From Lichenicola cladoniae (GTDB taxonomy: Bacteria > Pseudomonadota > Alphaproteobacteria > Acetobacterales > Acetobacteraceae), in the NCBI RefSeq assembly GCF_013201075.1, contig NZ_CP053708.1, positions 2,111,501 to 2,175,500 on the forward strand: DNA of 64,000 bases, written 5' to 3'. Below the pieces are notes generated by a model that had not been told where the DNA came from, made no database searches, and was given only the letters and a program-made list of their open reading frames with translations. Positions within the stretch are counted from its first letter, which is position 1. Every line of letters starts with the position of its first letter. Position numbers and translations under genes: made by a program. Below are positions 35,453 through 45,628 of this stretch, in pieces.

Positions 35453-35830
35453 ATGGCGACATCCGAAGTCCGCTTGAAGCAGCGTAAGCAGTTTCTGCTT
35501 GTTGCCGCCAGGGGCGCGAAGGCACCCATGCCTGGTCTCGTTCTTCAATCAATGAAACGCGACGACCTGCTGCCGGCCCGTCTTGGTTTCACCGTGACCA
35601 AGAAAGTCGGCAATGCGGTTGTCCGCAACCGAACCAAGCGCCGCCTGCGCGAAGCAGCCCGGCTGCTGATGCGTGACGAGGCGCGACGTGGAACGCCTCT
35701 GGCCGGTGTCGACCTGGTGCTGATCGGCCGCGACAAGACCCGCGGTCGGCGCTTTCCCGCCTTGATCGACGACCTGCGCCGGGCGCTCAAGAAAACCGGC
35801 GTTGCGCTCGCCGACCGGGCCTCATCGTGA
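35453..35830 (+). CDS. rnpA: Ribonuclease P protein component
   Basis: Protein subunit of RNase P, which matures tRNA 5' ends. The RNR signature is clear: [19 protein letters not shown], preceded by [10 protein letters not shown]. The ATG at 35453 is chosen because GCAGGAG precedes it and the family N-terminus (RLKQRKQFL) follows within nine residues; the frame is open back into rpmH. 125 residues. The 160 bases between rpmH and this start hold no other gene that I can see. It overlaps yidD by four bases (GTGA). Confidence 0.95.
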   Translation: MATSEVRLKQRKQFLLVAARGAKAPMPGLVLQSMKRDDLLPARLGFTVTKKVGNAVVRNRTKRRLREAARLLMRDEARRGTPLAGVDLVLIGRDKTRGRRFPALIDDLRRALKKTGVALADRASS

Positions 35831-36141
35831 TCAGGCAGTTGGGCAGCCGGATAGGCGCGGGCACAGCGTTCTGCCTCATGTGCTTGATCCGGCTCTACCA
35901 GGTCGGGCTCAGCCCGATCCTCGGGCCGAATTGCCGGTTCATGCCGACGTGCAGCGATTACGCACTCCAGGCGATCACGCTACATGGCCCCGTGCGAGGC
36001 TCCGCTCTTGCAGGCCGACGCATGCTCCGCTGTCACCCTTGGCACGCCGGCGGCCATGACCCTGTTCCGACCGGATGTTCCTGCTCCGGAGCATCCCGCA
36101 TTGCCCACCCATTCATCAAACGAGATCGGCCTGCCTGCTGA
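35827..36141 (+). CDS. yidD: Membrane protein insertion efficiency factor YidD
   Basis: Small membrane-associated protein that helps YidC. The family core is present: [59 protein letters not shown]. The start is a GTG overlapping the rnpA stop, and the stop overlaps the yidC ATG by one base (TGATG). At 104 residues it has a slightly long C-terminal tail. Confidence 0.95.
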   Translation: MIRQLGSRIGAGTAFCLMCLIRLYQVGLSPILGPNCRFMPTCSDYALQAITLHGPVRGSALAGRRMLRCHPWHAGGHDPVPTGCSCSGASRIAHPFIKRDRPAC

Positions 36142-37907
36142 TGGACAATAAACGCCTTTTCCTCGCGGTCGTGCTCTCGGTCGCGATCCTCGTCGGCTTC
36201 GAGTGGCTGATGCCGAAGCAGAGCCACCCGGTTCTGCATCGCCAGGCCCAGCAATCGACCCACGCGACACCGGCCGGAAGCGCACCGCGTCCGGTCACCG
36301 ACCTCGCTCCGCCAGGCACCCAGCCCGCCGCCATCGCACCGTTGTCACCCGACGCGCGACTGCCGATCGACGCGACCCGCATCCAGGGCAGCATCGATCT
36401 CGTGGGTGCGCGTCTCGATGATCTGGTGCTCCGCGACTACCAGGAAACCATCAAGCCCGGCAGCCCGCATGTCCGTGTGCTCGAGCCGCAGGACCAGAAG
36501 CAGCCCAACCTGGTGCAGCTCGGCTGGAGCTCCAGCGGCACCGACGTGAAGGTGCCCGACGGCACCACGCTGTGGACCGCGGACCAGCCCAAGCTGACCC
36601 CCGAGACGCCGGTGACGCTCTCATGGGAGAACGGTGCCGGCCTGACCTTCCAGATCGCGCTCGCGGTCGACCGGAACTACATGTTCACGATCGAGCAACG
36701 GGTGCGGAACACCACCGGGCAGCCCGTTTCCCTCTATCCGTGGTCGCGCATCAGCCGCAGCTACACGCCCCAGGTGACCGGTGGCTACCTGGTGCATGAG
36801 GGCCCGATCGCCGTCGTCGATGGACGGCTCGAGGAGATGTCCTACACCAGCCTCAAGAGCAAGGCGGCCGAAGGCGGCGGCACCGGCTGGTCGGCGTTGC
36901 AGGCCTCGGGCCCGGATGGTGGATGGGGTGGCATCACCGACAAGTACTGGCTGACCGCGATCATTCCCGGCCACGACCAGCCGGTCACCGCCAGCTACCG
37001 TTATCAGCCCAACGACGGTGCCGGCACCTACCAGGTCGATTTCATCAGTCAGGCGCCGATGGTCGTGGCGGCCGGTGCGATCGCGAGCACGGCGAGCCAC
37101 GTGTTCGCCGGCGCCAAGGAAGTGCATCTGCTCGAGGCATACCAGACCCAGCTGCATGCGACCGACTTCTGGAAGGCGGTCGATTTCGGCTGGTTCGCGT
37201 TCCTGACCAAGCCGATCTTTTACGTGCTGGACTGGCTGAACACCGCACTCGGGAATTTCGGCCTGGCGCTGCTGGCGTTCACCCTGATCGTCAAGACGCT
37301 GTTCTTCCCGCTGGCGATCAAGCAGTTCCGCTCGATGGGCAAGATGAAGCTGCTCACGCCGAAAATGACCGCGGTTCGCGAGCGTCACAAGGGCGACGCG
37401 ATGGCGATGAATACCGAGATGATGGCCCTGTACAAGCAGGAGGGCGTCAATCCGGCCAGCGGCTGCCTGCCGATGCTGGTGCAGATCCCGGTCTTCTGGT
37501 GCCTCTACAAGGACCTCGTGGTGACCATCGAGATGCGGCACGCGCCGTTCTTCGGCTGGATCCGCGACCTTTCCGAGCCTGACCCGACCAACATCTTCAA
37601 CCTGTTCGGATTGATCCCGTTCGATCCCGGCGTGCTGAGCCCGTTCCTCCACCTGGGCGTCTGGCCGATTGTGCTCGGCGGCACCATGCTGCTGATGCAG
37701 AAGCTCAACCCGCCGCCGCCGGACCCGATGCAGGCGCGGCTGTTCCAGCTGATGCCGCTGATCTTCATGTTCGTGCTGGCCCGCCAGCCGGCCGGTCTCG
37801 TGATCTATTACTGCTGGAACAACTTGCTGACCGTCTCGCAGCAGTGGCTGATCCAGCGCCGGACTCACCTGGGCGGTTCACGCCAGGTCAGCACGGTGTC
37901 CCGCTGA
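36141..37907 (+). CDS. yidC: Membrane protein insertase YidC
   Basis: Inserts and folds inner-membrane proteins with or without SecYEG. Gram-negative architecture: one N-terminal transmembrane helix (KRLFLAVVLSVAILVGF), a large periplasmic P1 domain, and the conserved five-helix C-terminal core with GNFGLALLAFTLIVKTLFFPL, MKLLTPKM, and GCLPMLVQIPVFWCLY. 588 residues from the ATG at 36141, chosen for the overlap with yidD. The last 64 bases overlap the proposed engB start. Confidence 0.96.
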   Translation: MDNKRLFLAVVLSVAILVGFEWLMPKQSHPVLHRQAQQSTHATPAGSAPRPVTDLAPPGTQPAAIAPLSPDARLPIDATRIQGSIDLVGARLDDLVLRDYQETIKPGSPHVRVLEPQDQKQPNLVQLGWSSSGTDVKVPDGTTLWTADQPKLTPETPVTLSWENGAGLTFQIALAVDRNYMFTIEQRVRNTTGQPVSLYPWSRISRSYTPQVTGGYLVHEGPIAVVDGRLEEMSYTSLKSKAAEGGGTGWSALQASGPDGGWGGITDKYWLTAIIPGHDQPVTASYRYQPNDGAGTYQVDFISQAPMVVAAGAIASTASHVFAGAKEVHLLEAYQTQLHATDFWKAVDFGWFAFLTKPIFYVLDWLNTALGNFGLALLAFTLIVKTLFFPLAIKQFRSMGKMKLLTPKMTAVRERHKGDAMAMNTEMMALYKQEGVNPASGCLPMLVQIPVFWCLYKDLVVTIEMRHAPFFGWIRDLSEPDPTNIFNLFGLIPFDPGVLSPFLHLGVWPIVLGGTMLLMQKLNPPPPDPMQARLFQLMPLIFMFVLARQPAGLVIYYCWNNLLTVSQQWLIQRRTHLGGSRQVSTVSR

Positions 37908-38569
37908 CCTCTCCGGACTTCTCCATCAAGCCGCCTTCCGTCGAGGAGCAGGCGGATGCGCTAGAGGCGGGCCGCCTGCTGTTCGCCGGCGAGTGCAAGT
38001 TCTTCTATGCCGCCCAACGGCTGGACCAGCTGCCCGAGCCGGATCTGCCGGAGATCGCGTTCGCCGGCCGCTCCAACGTCGGCAAGTCGAGCCTGATCAA
38101 CGCGCTCACCGGGCACAAGGCGCTGGCGCGGGCCTCGTCGGAACCCGGCCGGACCAAGCAGCTCAACTTCTTCGCGCTTGCCGACCGGCTGACGCTCGTC
38201 GACATGCCGGGCTATGGCTACGCCAAGGCCGCAAAAGAAGTGAAGGAAGACTGGCAGGGCCTGATGTTCGACTTCCTGCGCGGTCGGCCGACGCTCCGAC
38301 GGGTGGTGCTGCTGCTCGATGCCCGCGTCGAGATCAAGCAGAACGACGTCGAGGCGATGAAGCTTCTGAACCGCGCCGCGGTCATCTTCCAGCTGGTGCT
38401 CACCAAATGCGACGCGCCCAAGCCGCCGAAGCTGGCGGCCAAGCTGGCGGAGGTCGAGGGGCTGGCAAAGCTCTATGCGGCGGCGTTCCCGGTCGTTGCC
38501 GCGACTAGCAGCGGAACCGGCTTCGGCATTCCCGAACTCCGTGCATCGCTCGCCGAACTGGCTCTATGA
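37844..38569 (+). CDS. engB: GTP-binding protein EngB (YihA/YsxC)
   Basis: GTPase for 50S subunit assembly. G1 is [16 protein letters not shown], the G2 region TKQLNFF, G3 [11 protein letters not shown]4 TKCD, followed by [12 protein letters not shown]. The start is odd: the only ATG/GTG/TTG ahead of the domain is the GTG at 37844, inside the 3' end of yidC (64-base overlap) and without a ribosome-binding site; a CTG about 60 bases later is conceivable. From the GTG the protein has 241 residues, some 30 more than usual. Confidence 0.92.
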   Translation: MADPAPDSPGRFTPGQHGVPLTSPDFSIKPPSVEEQADALEAGRLLFAGECKFFYAAQRLDQLPEPDLPEIAFAGRSNVGKSSLINALTGHKALARASSEPGRTKQLNFFALADRLTLVDMPGYGYAKAAKEVKEDWQGLMFDFLRGRPTLRRVVLLLDARVEIKQNDVEAMKLLNRAAVIFQLVLTKCDAPKPPKLAAKLAEVEGLAKLYAAAFPVVAATSSGTGFGIPELRASLAELAL

Positions 38570-38615
38570 CCATACGGGACGCCCTTTCGTTGCCGAGAAT
38601 CCAGGAACCGTGCCG

Positions 38616-39521
38616 ATGCCGATGAGCGAGGACGCCCTCAAGACCGCGCGTGAGCAGGCTGCAGTCCTTGCGAGCGCGTTACCATTCCTGCGCCGCTATG
38701 CCGGCGACACCATTGTCGTGAAGTACGGCGGTCACGCGATGGGCGACCCGGCATTGTCGGAGGCATTCGGCCACGACATCGCGCTGCTGAAGCTGATCGG
38801 GGTCAATCCGGTCGTGGTGCATGGCGGCGGTCCGCAGATCAACGCGATGTTGCAGCGGCTCGACATCAAGTCGACCTTCATCGACGGTCTGCGCATCACC
38901 GATGCCGCGATGATCGACGTGATCGAGATGGTCCTGTCGGGCTCGGTGAACAAGCAGGTTGCCGAGTTGATCAACCGGGCAGGGGCGCTGGCGATCGGCA
39001 TCTCCGGCAAGGATGGCGGGATGATCCAGGCGCGCAAGCTGGCCCGCACGGTTCGCGATCCGGACAGCCACATCGAGCGTGTGCTGGATCTCGGCTTCGT
39101 CGGCGAACCGGAGCGAATCGATACCCGCGTGCTTTATGCTTTGTCCGGATCGGGGGTGATCCCGGTAATCGCTCCGGTCGGCGTCGGCCTGGACGGGCAG
39201 ACCTACAACATCAATGCCGATACCGCCGCCGGGGCCATCGCCGGGGCGTTGAATGCCACACGCCTCCTGATGCTGACCGACGTGCCGGGCGTGCTAGACG
39301 AGAACAAGCAGCTCATTCCGGAGCTGAGCGCGGACGATGCCCGCCGCGGCATCGCCAGAGGCATGATCTCGGGCGGAATGATCCCCAAGGTCGAGACCTG
39401 CCTGGCAGCAGTGCAGGCCGGCGCCAGGGCTGCGGTCATTCTCGATGGGCGCGTCCCGCATGCGTGCCTGCTCGAGCTGTTCACCACGGCTGGCCCGGGC
39501 ACGCTGATCCGCGCGAGCTGA
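38616..39521 (+). CDS. argB: Acetylglutamate kinase
   Basis: Second step of arginine synthesis. Amino-acid-kinase landmarks: [24 protein letters not shown], the NAG-binding [33 protein letters not shown], and [11 protein letters not shown]. The N-terminal helix and length (301 residues) suggest the arginine-sensitive hexameric type. The ATG at 38616 follows CCAGGAA; a second ATG two codons later is possible. It is 46 bases after engB and converges on a DUF2336-like gene. Confidence 0.95.
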   Translation: MPMSEDALKTAREQAAVLASALPFLRRYAGDTIVVKYGGHAMGDPALSEAFGHDIALLKLIGVNPVVVHGGGPQINAMLQRLDIKSTFIDGLRITDAAMIDVIEMVLSGSVNKQVAELINRAGALAIGISGKDGGMIQARKLARTVRDPDSHIERVLDLGFVGEPERIDTRVLYALSGSGVIPVIAPVGVGLDGQTYNINADTAAGAIAGALNATRLLMLTDVPGVLDENKQLIPELSADDARRGIARGMISGGMIPKVETCLAAVQAGARAAVILDGRVPHACLLELFTTAGPGTLIRAS

Positions 39522-39525
39522 ATGC

Positions 39526-40518
39526 TCAGATCAGCTTTCGGGCCAGGAAGCCGATCTGCCAGACCATTTCCCTACGACTGAGCGGACAGCTTCCGTCGGC
39601 CGTCGCGGTCAGCACCGCACAGGTCGGAAACCCGCCCAGCTCGGTCTGCAACAACACGGCGGCACGCATTGAGAAGCCCGCTTTCCAGGCCAGGCTGACC
39701 AGGCCACGCCGGCTGCGCAGGCTTATCGCCGTCCCGATCGATTCCGCCGGGACGAGGGCCGCCGCGGCCAGCAGCGCGATCGCGCGCTGGTTGTCGCCGG
39801 AGCGCAGTGCGGCCAGCAGGGCAGGCTCGGTGGCTGTCTCGTGGGTCGGAGCAGAGACCGGCCCCATCGGCGGAGCGGCTTTATTACCCTCTCGGCCAGA
39901 CGCTGCACCAGGCTGCTCGCGATCCGCAGGCGGCATGCCCTCAAAAGTTTGTACCAGATGAGCATGGCAGATCGCTTCGCAAGCCTGACTGAGCCGTCTC
40001 AGCGGCGCGTCGGACTCCATGGCAACGAGTGCCGATTCGCGGACGGCCGCAACCGGACTTGCCAGTGCGACCATGGTCGGGTCGACGGGGTCGTCGGCCA
40101 GGAGCATCAGCGCCGCTGGCCAGGTGATCGACAGCAGCACTTCCGGCAAGGCCAACTTGACGTCGGGCGCCGGGAGGGCTGGATCATGAAGCACGGGACG
40201 ATCGCCGATCGATTCATGCCACTGGCGGTCGAGCCTCGCCGCGGCCTGCTTGGTCAGTCTCAGGCCTAGCCGCTCGCGCTCCGACGTCGACAGGTCCGGA
40301 AGCAATCGAGCGATAATGGCGGCGCAGAAATCCGGCGCATCGCCCGGCCCCGGAGGTCCAGCCGGGCCAATGACCGGTGGCACATCAGGGGTTTCACGAG
40401 CGCCCGGATCCGCCGGCCGCTCATAGACCGTCAGACGGTTCGAATAACCCATCATTGCTCCGGCCGATATCATGCGTCCGCTGGTGGTATCGGCCTGTCC
40501 AGGCTGGAACGGAGTCAC
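39526..40518 (-). CDS. DUF2336-like alpha-helical protein
   Basis: A 330-residue, mainly helical protein that resembles DUF2336 proteins of alphaproteobacteria: an N-terminal helical region (IIARLLPDLSTSERERLGLRL), a middle with LPEVLLSITWPAALMLLADD, and a C-terminal ALRSGDNQRAIALLAAAALV, GLVSLAWKAGFSMRAAVLLQ, ending EMVWQIGFLARK. Function unknown; such proteins often accompany signalling genes. The GTG start at 40518 overlaps the stop of the upstream GGDEF-like gene (GTGA), so the two products are made together. The assignment to DUF2336 is by general resemblance only. Confidence 0.6.
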   Translation of the reverse strand: MTPFQPGQADTTSGRMISAGAMMGYSNRLTVYERPADPGARETPDVPPVIGPAGPPGPGDAPDFCAAIIARLLPDLSTSERERLGLRLTKQAAARLDRQWHESIGDRPVLHDPALPAPDVKLALPEVLLSITWPAALMLLADDPVDPTMVALASPVAAVRESALVAMESDAPLRRLSQACEAICHAHLVQTFEGMPPADREQPGAASGREGNKAAPPMGPVSAPTHETATEPALLAALRSGDNQRAIALLAAAALVPAESIGTAISLRSRRGLVSLAWKAGFSMRAAVLLQTELGGFPTCAVLTATADGSCPLSRREMVWQIGFLARKLI

Positions 40519-42113
40519 GGCCCGACTCCCTCGTTGTAGAAGTGCCAGCGGCCACCGCCTGCCAGCTTGATCGCCCCAAGGGCTGCGTGCGCCTGTTCCA
40601 GCAGGTTGTCGATGGTCTCGTAGGACCGGCTCGGACGCGTCGCCAGCCCGACCGAAACGTGCAGCGGCTGCTGTTCGTCGATCGTGACCTTGATGCCCTG
40701 CTGGCACATCATCTCTGCGCGCTCAGCCGCCGCAAACTGATCCGCACCGTCCAGCCACAGGGCGAACACGTCGCCGCCGAGCCTGGCCACCAGATCGGTT
40801 GGACGTACGGTGTCCCTCAGGATGTGCGCCGACTGGCGCAGCACCTCGTCGCCGCTTTCCGGGCCAAGAGCCTCGTTGATCTCGCGAAAGCGGTCCAGCC
40901 CAACGACCATCAGGGTTCCTGGCAGGCCCTCCTTGTCGAGCCGGTCCAGCCGGCGATTGACCTCGATGGTGAAGCTGTCGCGGTTGAGCAGAGCGGTGAG
41001 GGTGTCGGAGCCGGACTGGCGCGAGAGCTCGCGTTGCACCTGGTCGTGTTCGAGCATGCCGACCAGCGCGGTCAAAAACGCGTCCACCAGCTCTGCATCA
41101 CCGGCGATCCAGTCGCGAGGTGCGTCCCGCCAGATCATCAGCACGACAGGCTCGCAGAAATGCGTCCCGATCGCGCTCATGATGATCTGCAGGCCAAATT
41201 CCGACTCGGACCTCGTCCATGGCGCCGCTTCTCGGGCAGCCGCTCCGCAGATGAACGACACGATGTCCTGGTCGGACATCGGCGGGGCGGAACCCGACCG
41301 ATGCAGGATGCGTGGCAACAGGCGGGCAGGTTCCTCCTGGGCAGCCGGCATCGGCGAGGCGCCATCGCAGGCGACGATCAGGACGCCGCTGCCGCCGGTC
41401 GCATCCAGCAGCTCGTCGAGGCCGATCTTGATGACCATGTCGGGCAGAACCGCCCGCCGCATCCGGCGGGTGATTTCGGTCATGGTCTGGCGCCGCAACA
41501 AAGTCTCTGCCAGGATTTCGGCGCGATGGTTGTCCTCGGTGATGTCCTGCGCCACCCCCCTGCAGCCGGCCGGCTCGCCGGCTGCGTCGAGCAGCGGGTA
41601 GGCCCAGATCAGTACGCTTGCCAATGCCCCGTCGCCGCGCCGAAGCCAGGTCTGGTGACGGCGCAACGAGGTCTGTGGCCGGAAGGGATTGAAACCGATC
41701 GTGCCCGCCGTCTGGACCAGCAGACTGTCGGCGCTCAGGCCCAACAGACGCTCGGCCGACCATCCGAGGGCGGTGTCGGGACCGACGAACACGAATACAC
41801 CGTGCCGATCGATCTCGAACACCAGGTCCAGAGCCAGCGTCGCGAAGTCTCGCCATCGCGATCGGCTATCGGCCATGGCTGCGACCAGGGAACTGGTTGC
41901 AGCCGGCGTGTCGGTGCGGAACTCCCCGGCCGTGGGACCGGGTGACGGATGGAGGGGCGCATCAGCGGCCGAATGATTCGACATGGGGGATTTTGGGGTC
42001 ATCGCTGACCAGAAGTCTCGTCCCAAAATCTGAAGAGACCGTAAATGTCTGAAACTGCCTACGTCCCAGGCCGGTCGCGCGCCCGCGTTGACATGGGCGG
42101 AGTGGCTGAGCAT
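40515..42113 (-). CDS. PAS/GGDEF protein with degenerate active site (probable c-di-GMP sensor)
   Basis: A 532-residue cytoplasmic signalling protein. A PAS-like domain (about 85-200, ending [13 protein letters not shown]), a middle region that may be GAF-like (about 225-360) and a C-terminal GGDEF domain. The signature reads GGDVF (446-450), losing the catalytic Glu, and the metal-binding Asp of the usual DxD is Gly (VGLDRF). The inhibitory site RxxD is kept (RPTD, 437-440), five residues before the signature. This pattern suggests a c-di-GMP or GTP receptor rather than a cyclase. The ATG at 42113 is chosen for a perfect AAGGAGG; an upstream ATG adds 13 residues. Confidence 0.85.
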   Translation of the reverse strand: MLSHSAHVNAGARPAWDVGSFRHLRSLQILGRDFWSAMTPKSPMSNHSAADAPLHPSPGPTAGEFRTDTPAATSSLVAAMADSRSRWRDFATLALDLVFEIDRHGVFVFVGPDTALGWSAERLLGLSADSLLVQTAGTIGFNPFRPQTSLRRHQTWLRRGDGALASVLIWAYPLLDAAGEPAGCRGVAQDITEDNHRAEILAETLLRRQTMTEITRRMRRAVLPDMVIKIGLDELLDATGGSGVLIVACDGASPMPAAQEEPARLLPRILHRSGSAPPMSDQDIVSFICGAAAREAAPWTRSESEFGLQIIMSAIGTHFCEPVVLMIWRDAPRDWIAGDAELVDAFLTALVGMLEHDQVQRELSRQSGSDTLTALLNRDSFTIEVNRRLDRLDKEGLPGTLMVVGLDRFREINEALGPESGDEVLRQSAHILRDTVRPTDLVARLGGDVFALWLDGADQFAAAERAEMMCQQGIKVTIDEQQPLHVSVGLATRPSRSYETIDNLLEQAHAALGAIKLAGGGRWHFYNEGVGP

Positions 42114-42170
42114 GGTCCGCGCCTCCTTCACCGGTGCCGTGTGCAGGATCATCCACCGGCCGGAAACATC

Positions 42171-43046
42171 ATGACGAACGACGATTTACGCCGACGCATC
42201 GAGGCGATCTGGGACCGGCGGGCGGAGCTCTCGTCGGCCAGCGTCGGTGCCGACAGGAGCGATGTCGAACAGGTGCTGGCGGCGCTGGATGACGGGTCGC
42301 TCCGGGTGGCGACCCCGGTTGCGGCAGACGGCTCCGGGGAGACCGGCTCCGCAGGCGGTGGCTGGATCGTCAGCGACTGGGCCAAGAAAGCGGTGCTGCT
42401 GTCGTTCCGTCTGAACGACAGCGTGCCCATGCCCGGCGCCGGTGGCGCCCCGGTGTTCGACAAGGCGCCGTTGAAGTTCGCCGGATGGGATCAGGCCAGG
42501 TTCACGGCGGCCGGTTTCAGGGCGGTCCCCGGTGCTGTCGTGCGCCGAGCTGCCTACGTGGCACCCGGCGTCGTCCTGATGCCGTGCTTCGTGAATGTCG
42601 GAGCCTGGATCGGTGCGGGCACGATGATCGATACCTGGGCCACGGTCGGAAGCTGCGCGCAGATCGGCCGCGATTGCCATATCAGCGGCGGCACCGGCAT
42701 CGGCGGCGTGCTCGAGCCGTTGCAGGCTGCTCCGGTGATCATCGAGGATGGCTGCTTCATCGGTGCCCGTTCGGAGGTGGCCGAGGGCGTCATCGTCGAG
42801 CGCGGCAGCGTGTTGTCGATGGGCGTGTTCCTGGGTGCTTCCACCAAGATCGTGGACCGCGCCACCGGCGAGATCTTCATCGGCCGGGTTCCGGCCTATT
42901 CGGTGGTGGTGCCCGGCACCCTGCCGCCGGCGCCGGGCTCGGACCCCGATCGCCGTCTGCCGTCGCTGGCGTGTGCGGTCATCGTCAAGCGCGTCGATGC
43001 GCGGACCCGCGCCAAGACCTCGATCAACGAGCTGCTGCGCGATTGA
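42171..43046 (+). CDS. dapD: Tetrahydrodipicolinate N-succinyltransferase
   Basis: Succinylates tetrahydrodipicolinate in lysine/diaminopimelate synthesis. Left-handed beta-helix with [23 protein letters not shown], the conserved [20 protein letters not shown], and [22 protein letters not shown]. 291 residues. The ATG at 42171 starts the family N-terminus ([15 protein letters not shown]). It is divergent from the GGDEF-like gene, with 57 bases between, and overlaps dapE. Confidence 0.96.
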   Translation: MTNDDLRRRIEAIWDRRAELSSASVGADRSDVEQVLAALDDGSLRVATPVAADGSGETGSAGGGWIVSDWAKKAVLLSFRLNDSVPMPGAGGAPVFDKAPLKFAGWDQARFTAAGFRAVPGAVVRRAAYVAPGVVLMPCFVNVGAWIGAGTMIDTWATVGSCAQIGRDCHISGGTGIGGVLEPLQAAPVIIEDGCFIGARSEVAEGVIVERGSVLSMGVFLGASTKIVDRATGEIFIGRVPAYSVVVPGTLPPAPGSDPDRRLPSLACAVIVKRVDARTRAKTSINELLRD

Positions 43047-44212
43047 ACGCCACGGGGCTCATTGTCGATCCGCTGGTGCTGGCGCAGGCCCTGATCCGTT
43101 GCCCGTCGGTGACACCCGCCGACGGCGGCGCCCAGGCCGTGTTGGCCGGGACGCTGGAACGTCTCGGGTTCAGCGTCACGTCGCTGCCGTTCGGCGATGC
43201 CGGCCGGCAGACCCCGAACCTGTTTGCGCGGATCGGTACGAGCCACCCGCATCTTTGTTTTGCCGGCCACACCGATGTCGTGCCGCCCGGCGAGGCGACG
43301 TGGCAGGCGCCCCCGTTCGACGGCGTGCTTCAGGACGGTGTGCTGTACGGACGCGGCGCCTGCGACATGAAGGGAGCGATCGCGGCCTTCGTGGCTGCGG
43401 CAGCGACGCATCTCTCGGCAAGGGCCAACCCCGGGTCGGCCGGCTCGATCAGCCTGCTGATCACCGGCGACGAGGAAGGCCCGGCGCTCGACGGCACCGT
43501 CCGCGTGCTGGACTGGATGGCGGCGCACGGCCATACCCCGGATTTCTGCCTGGTGGGCGAACCGACCAATCCGACCGAACTCGGCCAGGTGATCAAGATC
43601 GGCCGTCGCGGCAGCCTGAATGCCCACATTGTGGTTCCCGGAGTTCAGGGCCATGTGGCCTATCCACAGGTGGCGGACAATCCGGTGCACCGGCTGCTGG
43701 CGCTGTTGGCCGAGCTGACCACCATCCCGCTCGATCGCGGCACCGCGTTCTTCGAACCCTCAAGCCTGCAGGTCACCAGCATCGATGTCGGCAACAAGGA
43801 ACCCAACGTGATTCCCGCGCAGGCCGAGGCCCAGCTCAATATCCGCTTCAACGACCAGCATACCGGCGCATCGCTGACGACGATGCTGCGAGGTGCTATG
43901 TCCCGTCATGCGCCGACTGGCCGGATCGACATCAGGGTCAGCGGCGAGGCGTTCCGGACCGAGCCAGGTCCGGAAGTCCAGGCGCTCGGCGATGCGATCG
44001 AGATCCATACCGGGCGTCGTCCGCGGCTCGATACCGGCGGCGGCACCTCGGATGCGAGGTTCATCGCCAGGCACTGCGCCGTGGCCGAGTTCGGGCTGGT
44101 CGGCGAGAGCATGCACAAGGCAGACGAGAACGTGCCGGTGCGGGATCTGGCACTGCTGTCCGCGATCTATCTGAACATGCTCGACAGGATCATGGCCGGA
44201 GCGCCCGCATGA
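43043..44212 (+). CDS. dapE: Succinyl-diaminopimelate desuccinylase
   Basis: Zinc peptidase-family enzyme producing LL-diaminopimelate. Metal ligands and catalytic residues are intact: His in [12 protein letters not shown], Asp in [10 protein letters not shown], the Glu pair in [12 protein letters not shown], Glu in VGEPTNP and His in GESMHKADE. The start is a TTG at 43043 overlapping the dapD stop as TTGA, giving 389 residues. Next to DapD, whose product it needs after transamination. Confidence 0.95.
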   Translation: MNATGLIVDPLVLAQALIRCPSVTPADGGAQAVLAGTLERLGFSVTSLPFGDAGRQTPNLFARIGTSHPHLCFAGHTDVVPPGEATWQAPPFDGVLQDGVLYGRGACDMKGAIAAFVAAAATHLSARANPGSAGSISLLITGDEEGPALDGTVRVLDWMAAHGHTPDFCLVGEPTNPTELGQVIKIGRRGSLNAHIVVPGVQGHVAYPQVADNPVHRLLALLAELTTIPLDRGTAFFEPSSLQVTSIDVGNKEPNVIPAQAEAQLNIRFNDQHTGASLTTMLRGAMSRHAPTGRIDIRVSGEAFRTEPGPEVQALGDAIEIHTGRRPRLDTGGGTSDARFIARHCAVAEFGLVGESMHKADENVPVRDLALLSAIYLNMLDRIMAGAPA

Positions 44213-44811
44213 GTGGTCCCGATCGTCCCGCGAAGCCGAAGCGCGCCGTGCGCAACGGCCGCAACATCATCCGCGGGCTGCTGCTGCTCGGCCGCGGCCG
44301 GGCGGAAGGGTTCGAGTGTTTCGAGGGCGATCGCGATGCCTTCCTGGCCGGGCTTTCGCCGCCGATCGGCTTCCTGCTGGTGTTGGCCGCCCTGCTGTTG
44401 ATGCAGCGCCCGACCTTGCCGGCGGTGATATTGCTGCTGGCGCTGGTGTGTGCGGTGCTGCTTCCGCCGGTGATCTCGCATACGATGGCCCGGCTCTGGA
44501 AGCGATCCGAGTTCTGGCCACGCTACGCCACCGCCTCGTTGTGGAGCGTCTGGCTCATCCTTCCCGCCTATCTGCCGGCGATGCTGGTGACCGCGATCCT
44601 GCTGCAGATGGGCGTCAGCCACGCCGTCGCGGGCCGGCTGATCGTGCTGCTGCTCGGCGCCTATCTGCTCTGGCTGCAATGGTTCATGGCCTGGAAGGGC
44701 CTGTCGATCAGCAGGCTCAAGGCCGGGGTCACGGTGCTGGCCCTGACGGTCGGGTCGATGCTGGTGGGCACCTTGATGCAGCCGCTGCTGCCGCTGGTCA
44801 TGGCGCCCTGA
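44209..44811 (+). CDS. Conserved integral membrane protein, unknown
   Basis: A 200-residue membrane protein that I cannot assign. After a basic N-terminus (RPAKPKRAVRNGRNIIRG) there are about five hydrophobic segments: around 50-65, 70-90, 108-130, 135-157 and 168-190. A short conserved-looking stretch, GRAEGFECFEGDRDAFLAGLSP, precedes the first helix. The ATG overlaps the dapE stop (ATGA), so it is translated with dapE. No transporter or enzyme motif is visible. Confidence 0.8.
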   Translation: MSGPDRPAKPKRAVRNGRNIIRGLLLLGRGRAEGFECFEGDRDAFLAGLSPPIGFLLVLAALLLMQRPTLPAVILLLALVCAVLLPPVISHTMARLWKRSEFWPRYATASLWSVWLILPAYLPAMLVTAILLQMGVSHAVAGRLIVLLLGAYLLWLQWFMAWKGLSISRLKAGVTVLALTVGSMLVGTLMQPLLPLVMAP

Positions 44812-44832
44812 GGCGATATCGGCCGAGTTCGC

Positions 44833-45621
44833 TCAGTCAGGCGGCTCGATGAACGGGTCGGTTTCGTAGCCGACCTCCATCAGGAACAGCCCATCCGGGG
44901 GAGCGGTCGGACCGGCGGCCGCGCGGTCACGCGCCTCCAGGGCGGTCGCGACCTGCGCCGGCGTCCATTTGCCTTCGCCCACCAGCTTGAGCGTGCCGAC
45001 GATGTTCCGGACCTGGTGGTGCAGGAAGCTGCGTGCCTCGACATGGATATCGATCACCCCGCCGTCCCGGCACAACTCGAGCCGGTCGAGCGTGCGGATG
45101 GGGCTCTTGGCCTGGCAGGCGCTGGCCCGGAAGCTGGTGAAATCGTGCCGTCCCATCAGCATCAGTGCCGCCTCGCGCATGCGGTCGAGGTCCAGATCGT
45201 GCTTGACGTGCCAGACGCGTCCCTGGTCCAGCGCCGGGCGGGCGGCCCGGTTGAGAATCCGGTAGCGATAGCGCCGGTTGATCGCCGAGAAGCGCGCGCT
45301 CCATTTGTCGGCAACGGCCGCCGCCGCCAGCACCGCGATCGGGTGCGGCTTCATGTGGTAGTTGAGCGCATCCCGGAGGCGCCTCGCGGTCATCTGCTGC
45401 TGGCCGCCGAGCGAGGACGGCAGGTCGAGATGCGCCACCTGTCCGGCTGCATGCACGCCCGAATCGGTTCGCCCCGCCCCGGTCACCGCCACTGGCGTGC
45501 GGTTCACCAGATGACTGGCGGCCTCTTCCATCACGCCCTGCACCGAGATACCGACTGCCTGGCGCTGCCACCCGACGAACGGCGTGCCGTCATACTCGAA
45601 CAGCAACGCCCAGCGCGTCAT
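44833..45621 (-). CDS. truA: tRNA pseudouridine(38-40) synthase TruA
   Basis: Makes pseudouridine at positions 38-40 of the tRNA anticodon arm. The catalytic Asp is in GAGRTDSGVHAAGQ; other landmarks are FEYDGTPFVGWQRQ, NRRYRYRILN, and RSFLHHQVRNIVGTL near the C-terminus. 262 residues. It is the last gene of the def-fmt-truA minus-strand operon, seven bases after fmt. Confidence 0.97.
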   Translation of the reverse strand: MTRWALLFEYDGTPFVGWQRQAVGISVQGVMEEAASHLVNRTPVAVTGAGRTDSGVHAAGQVAHLDLPSSLGGQQQMTARRLRDALNYHMKPHPIAVLAAAAVADKWSARFSAINRRYRYRILNRAARPALDQGRVWHVKHDLDLDRMREAALMLMGRHDFTSFRASACQAKSPIRTLDRLELCRDGGVIDIHVEARSFLHHQVRNIVGTLKLVGEGKWTPAQVATALEARDRAAAGPTAPPDGLFLMEVGYETDPFIEPPD

Positions 45622-45628
45622 GATCCGG

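Noticed and set aside
36621-37868. A 415-codon open frame antisense to yidC
   Set aside because: Same reason; the plus frame is unmistakably YidC.
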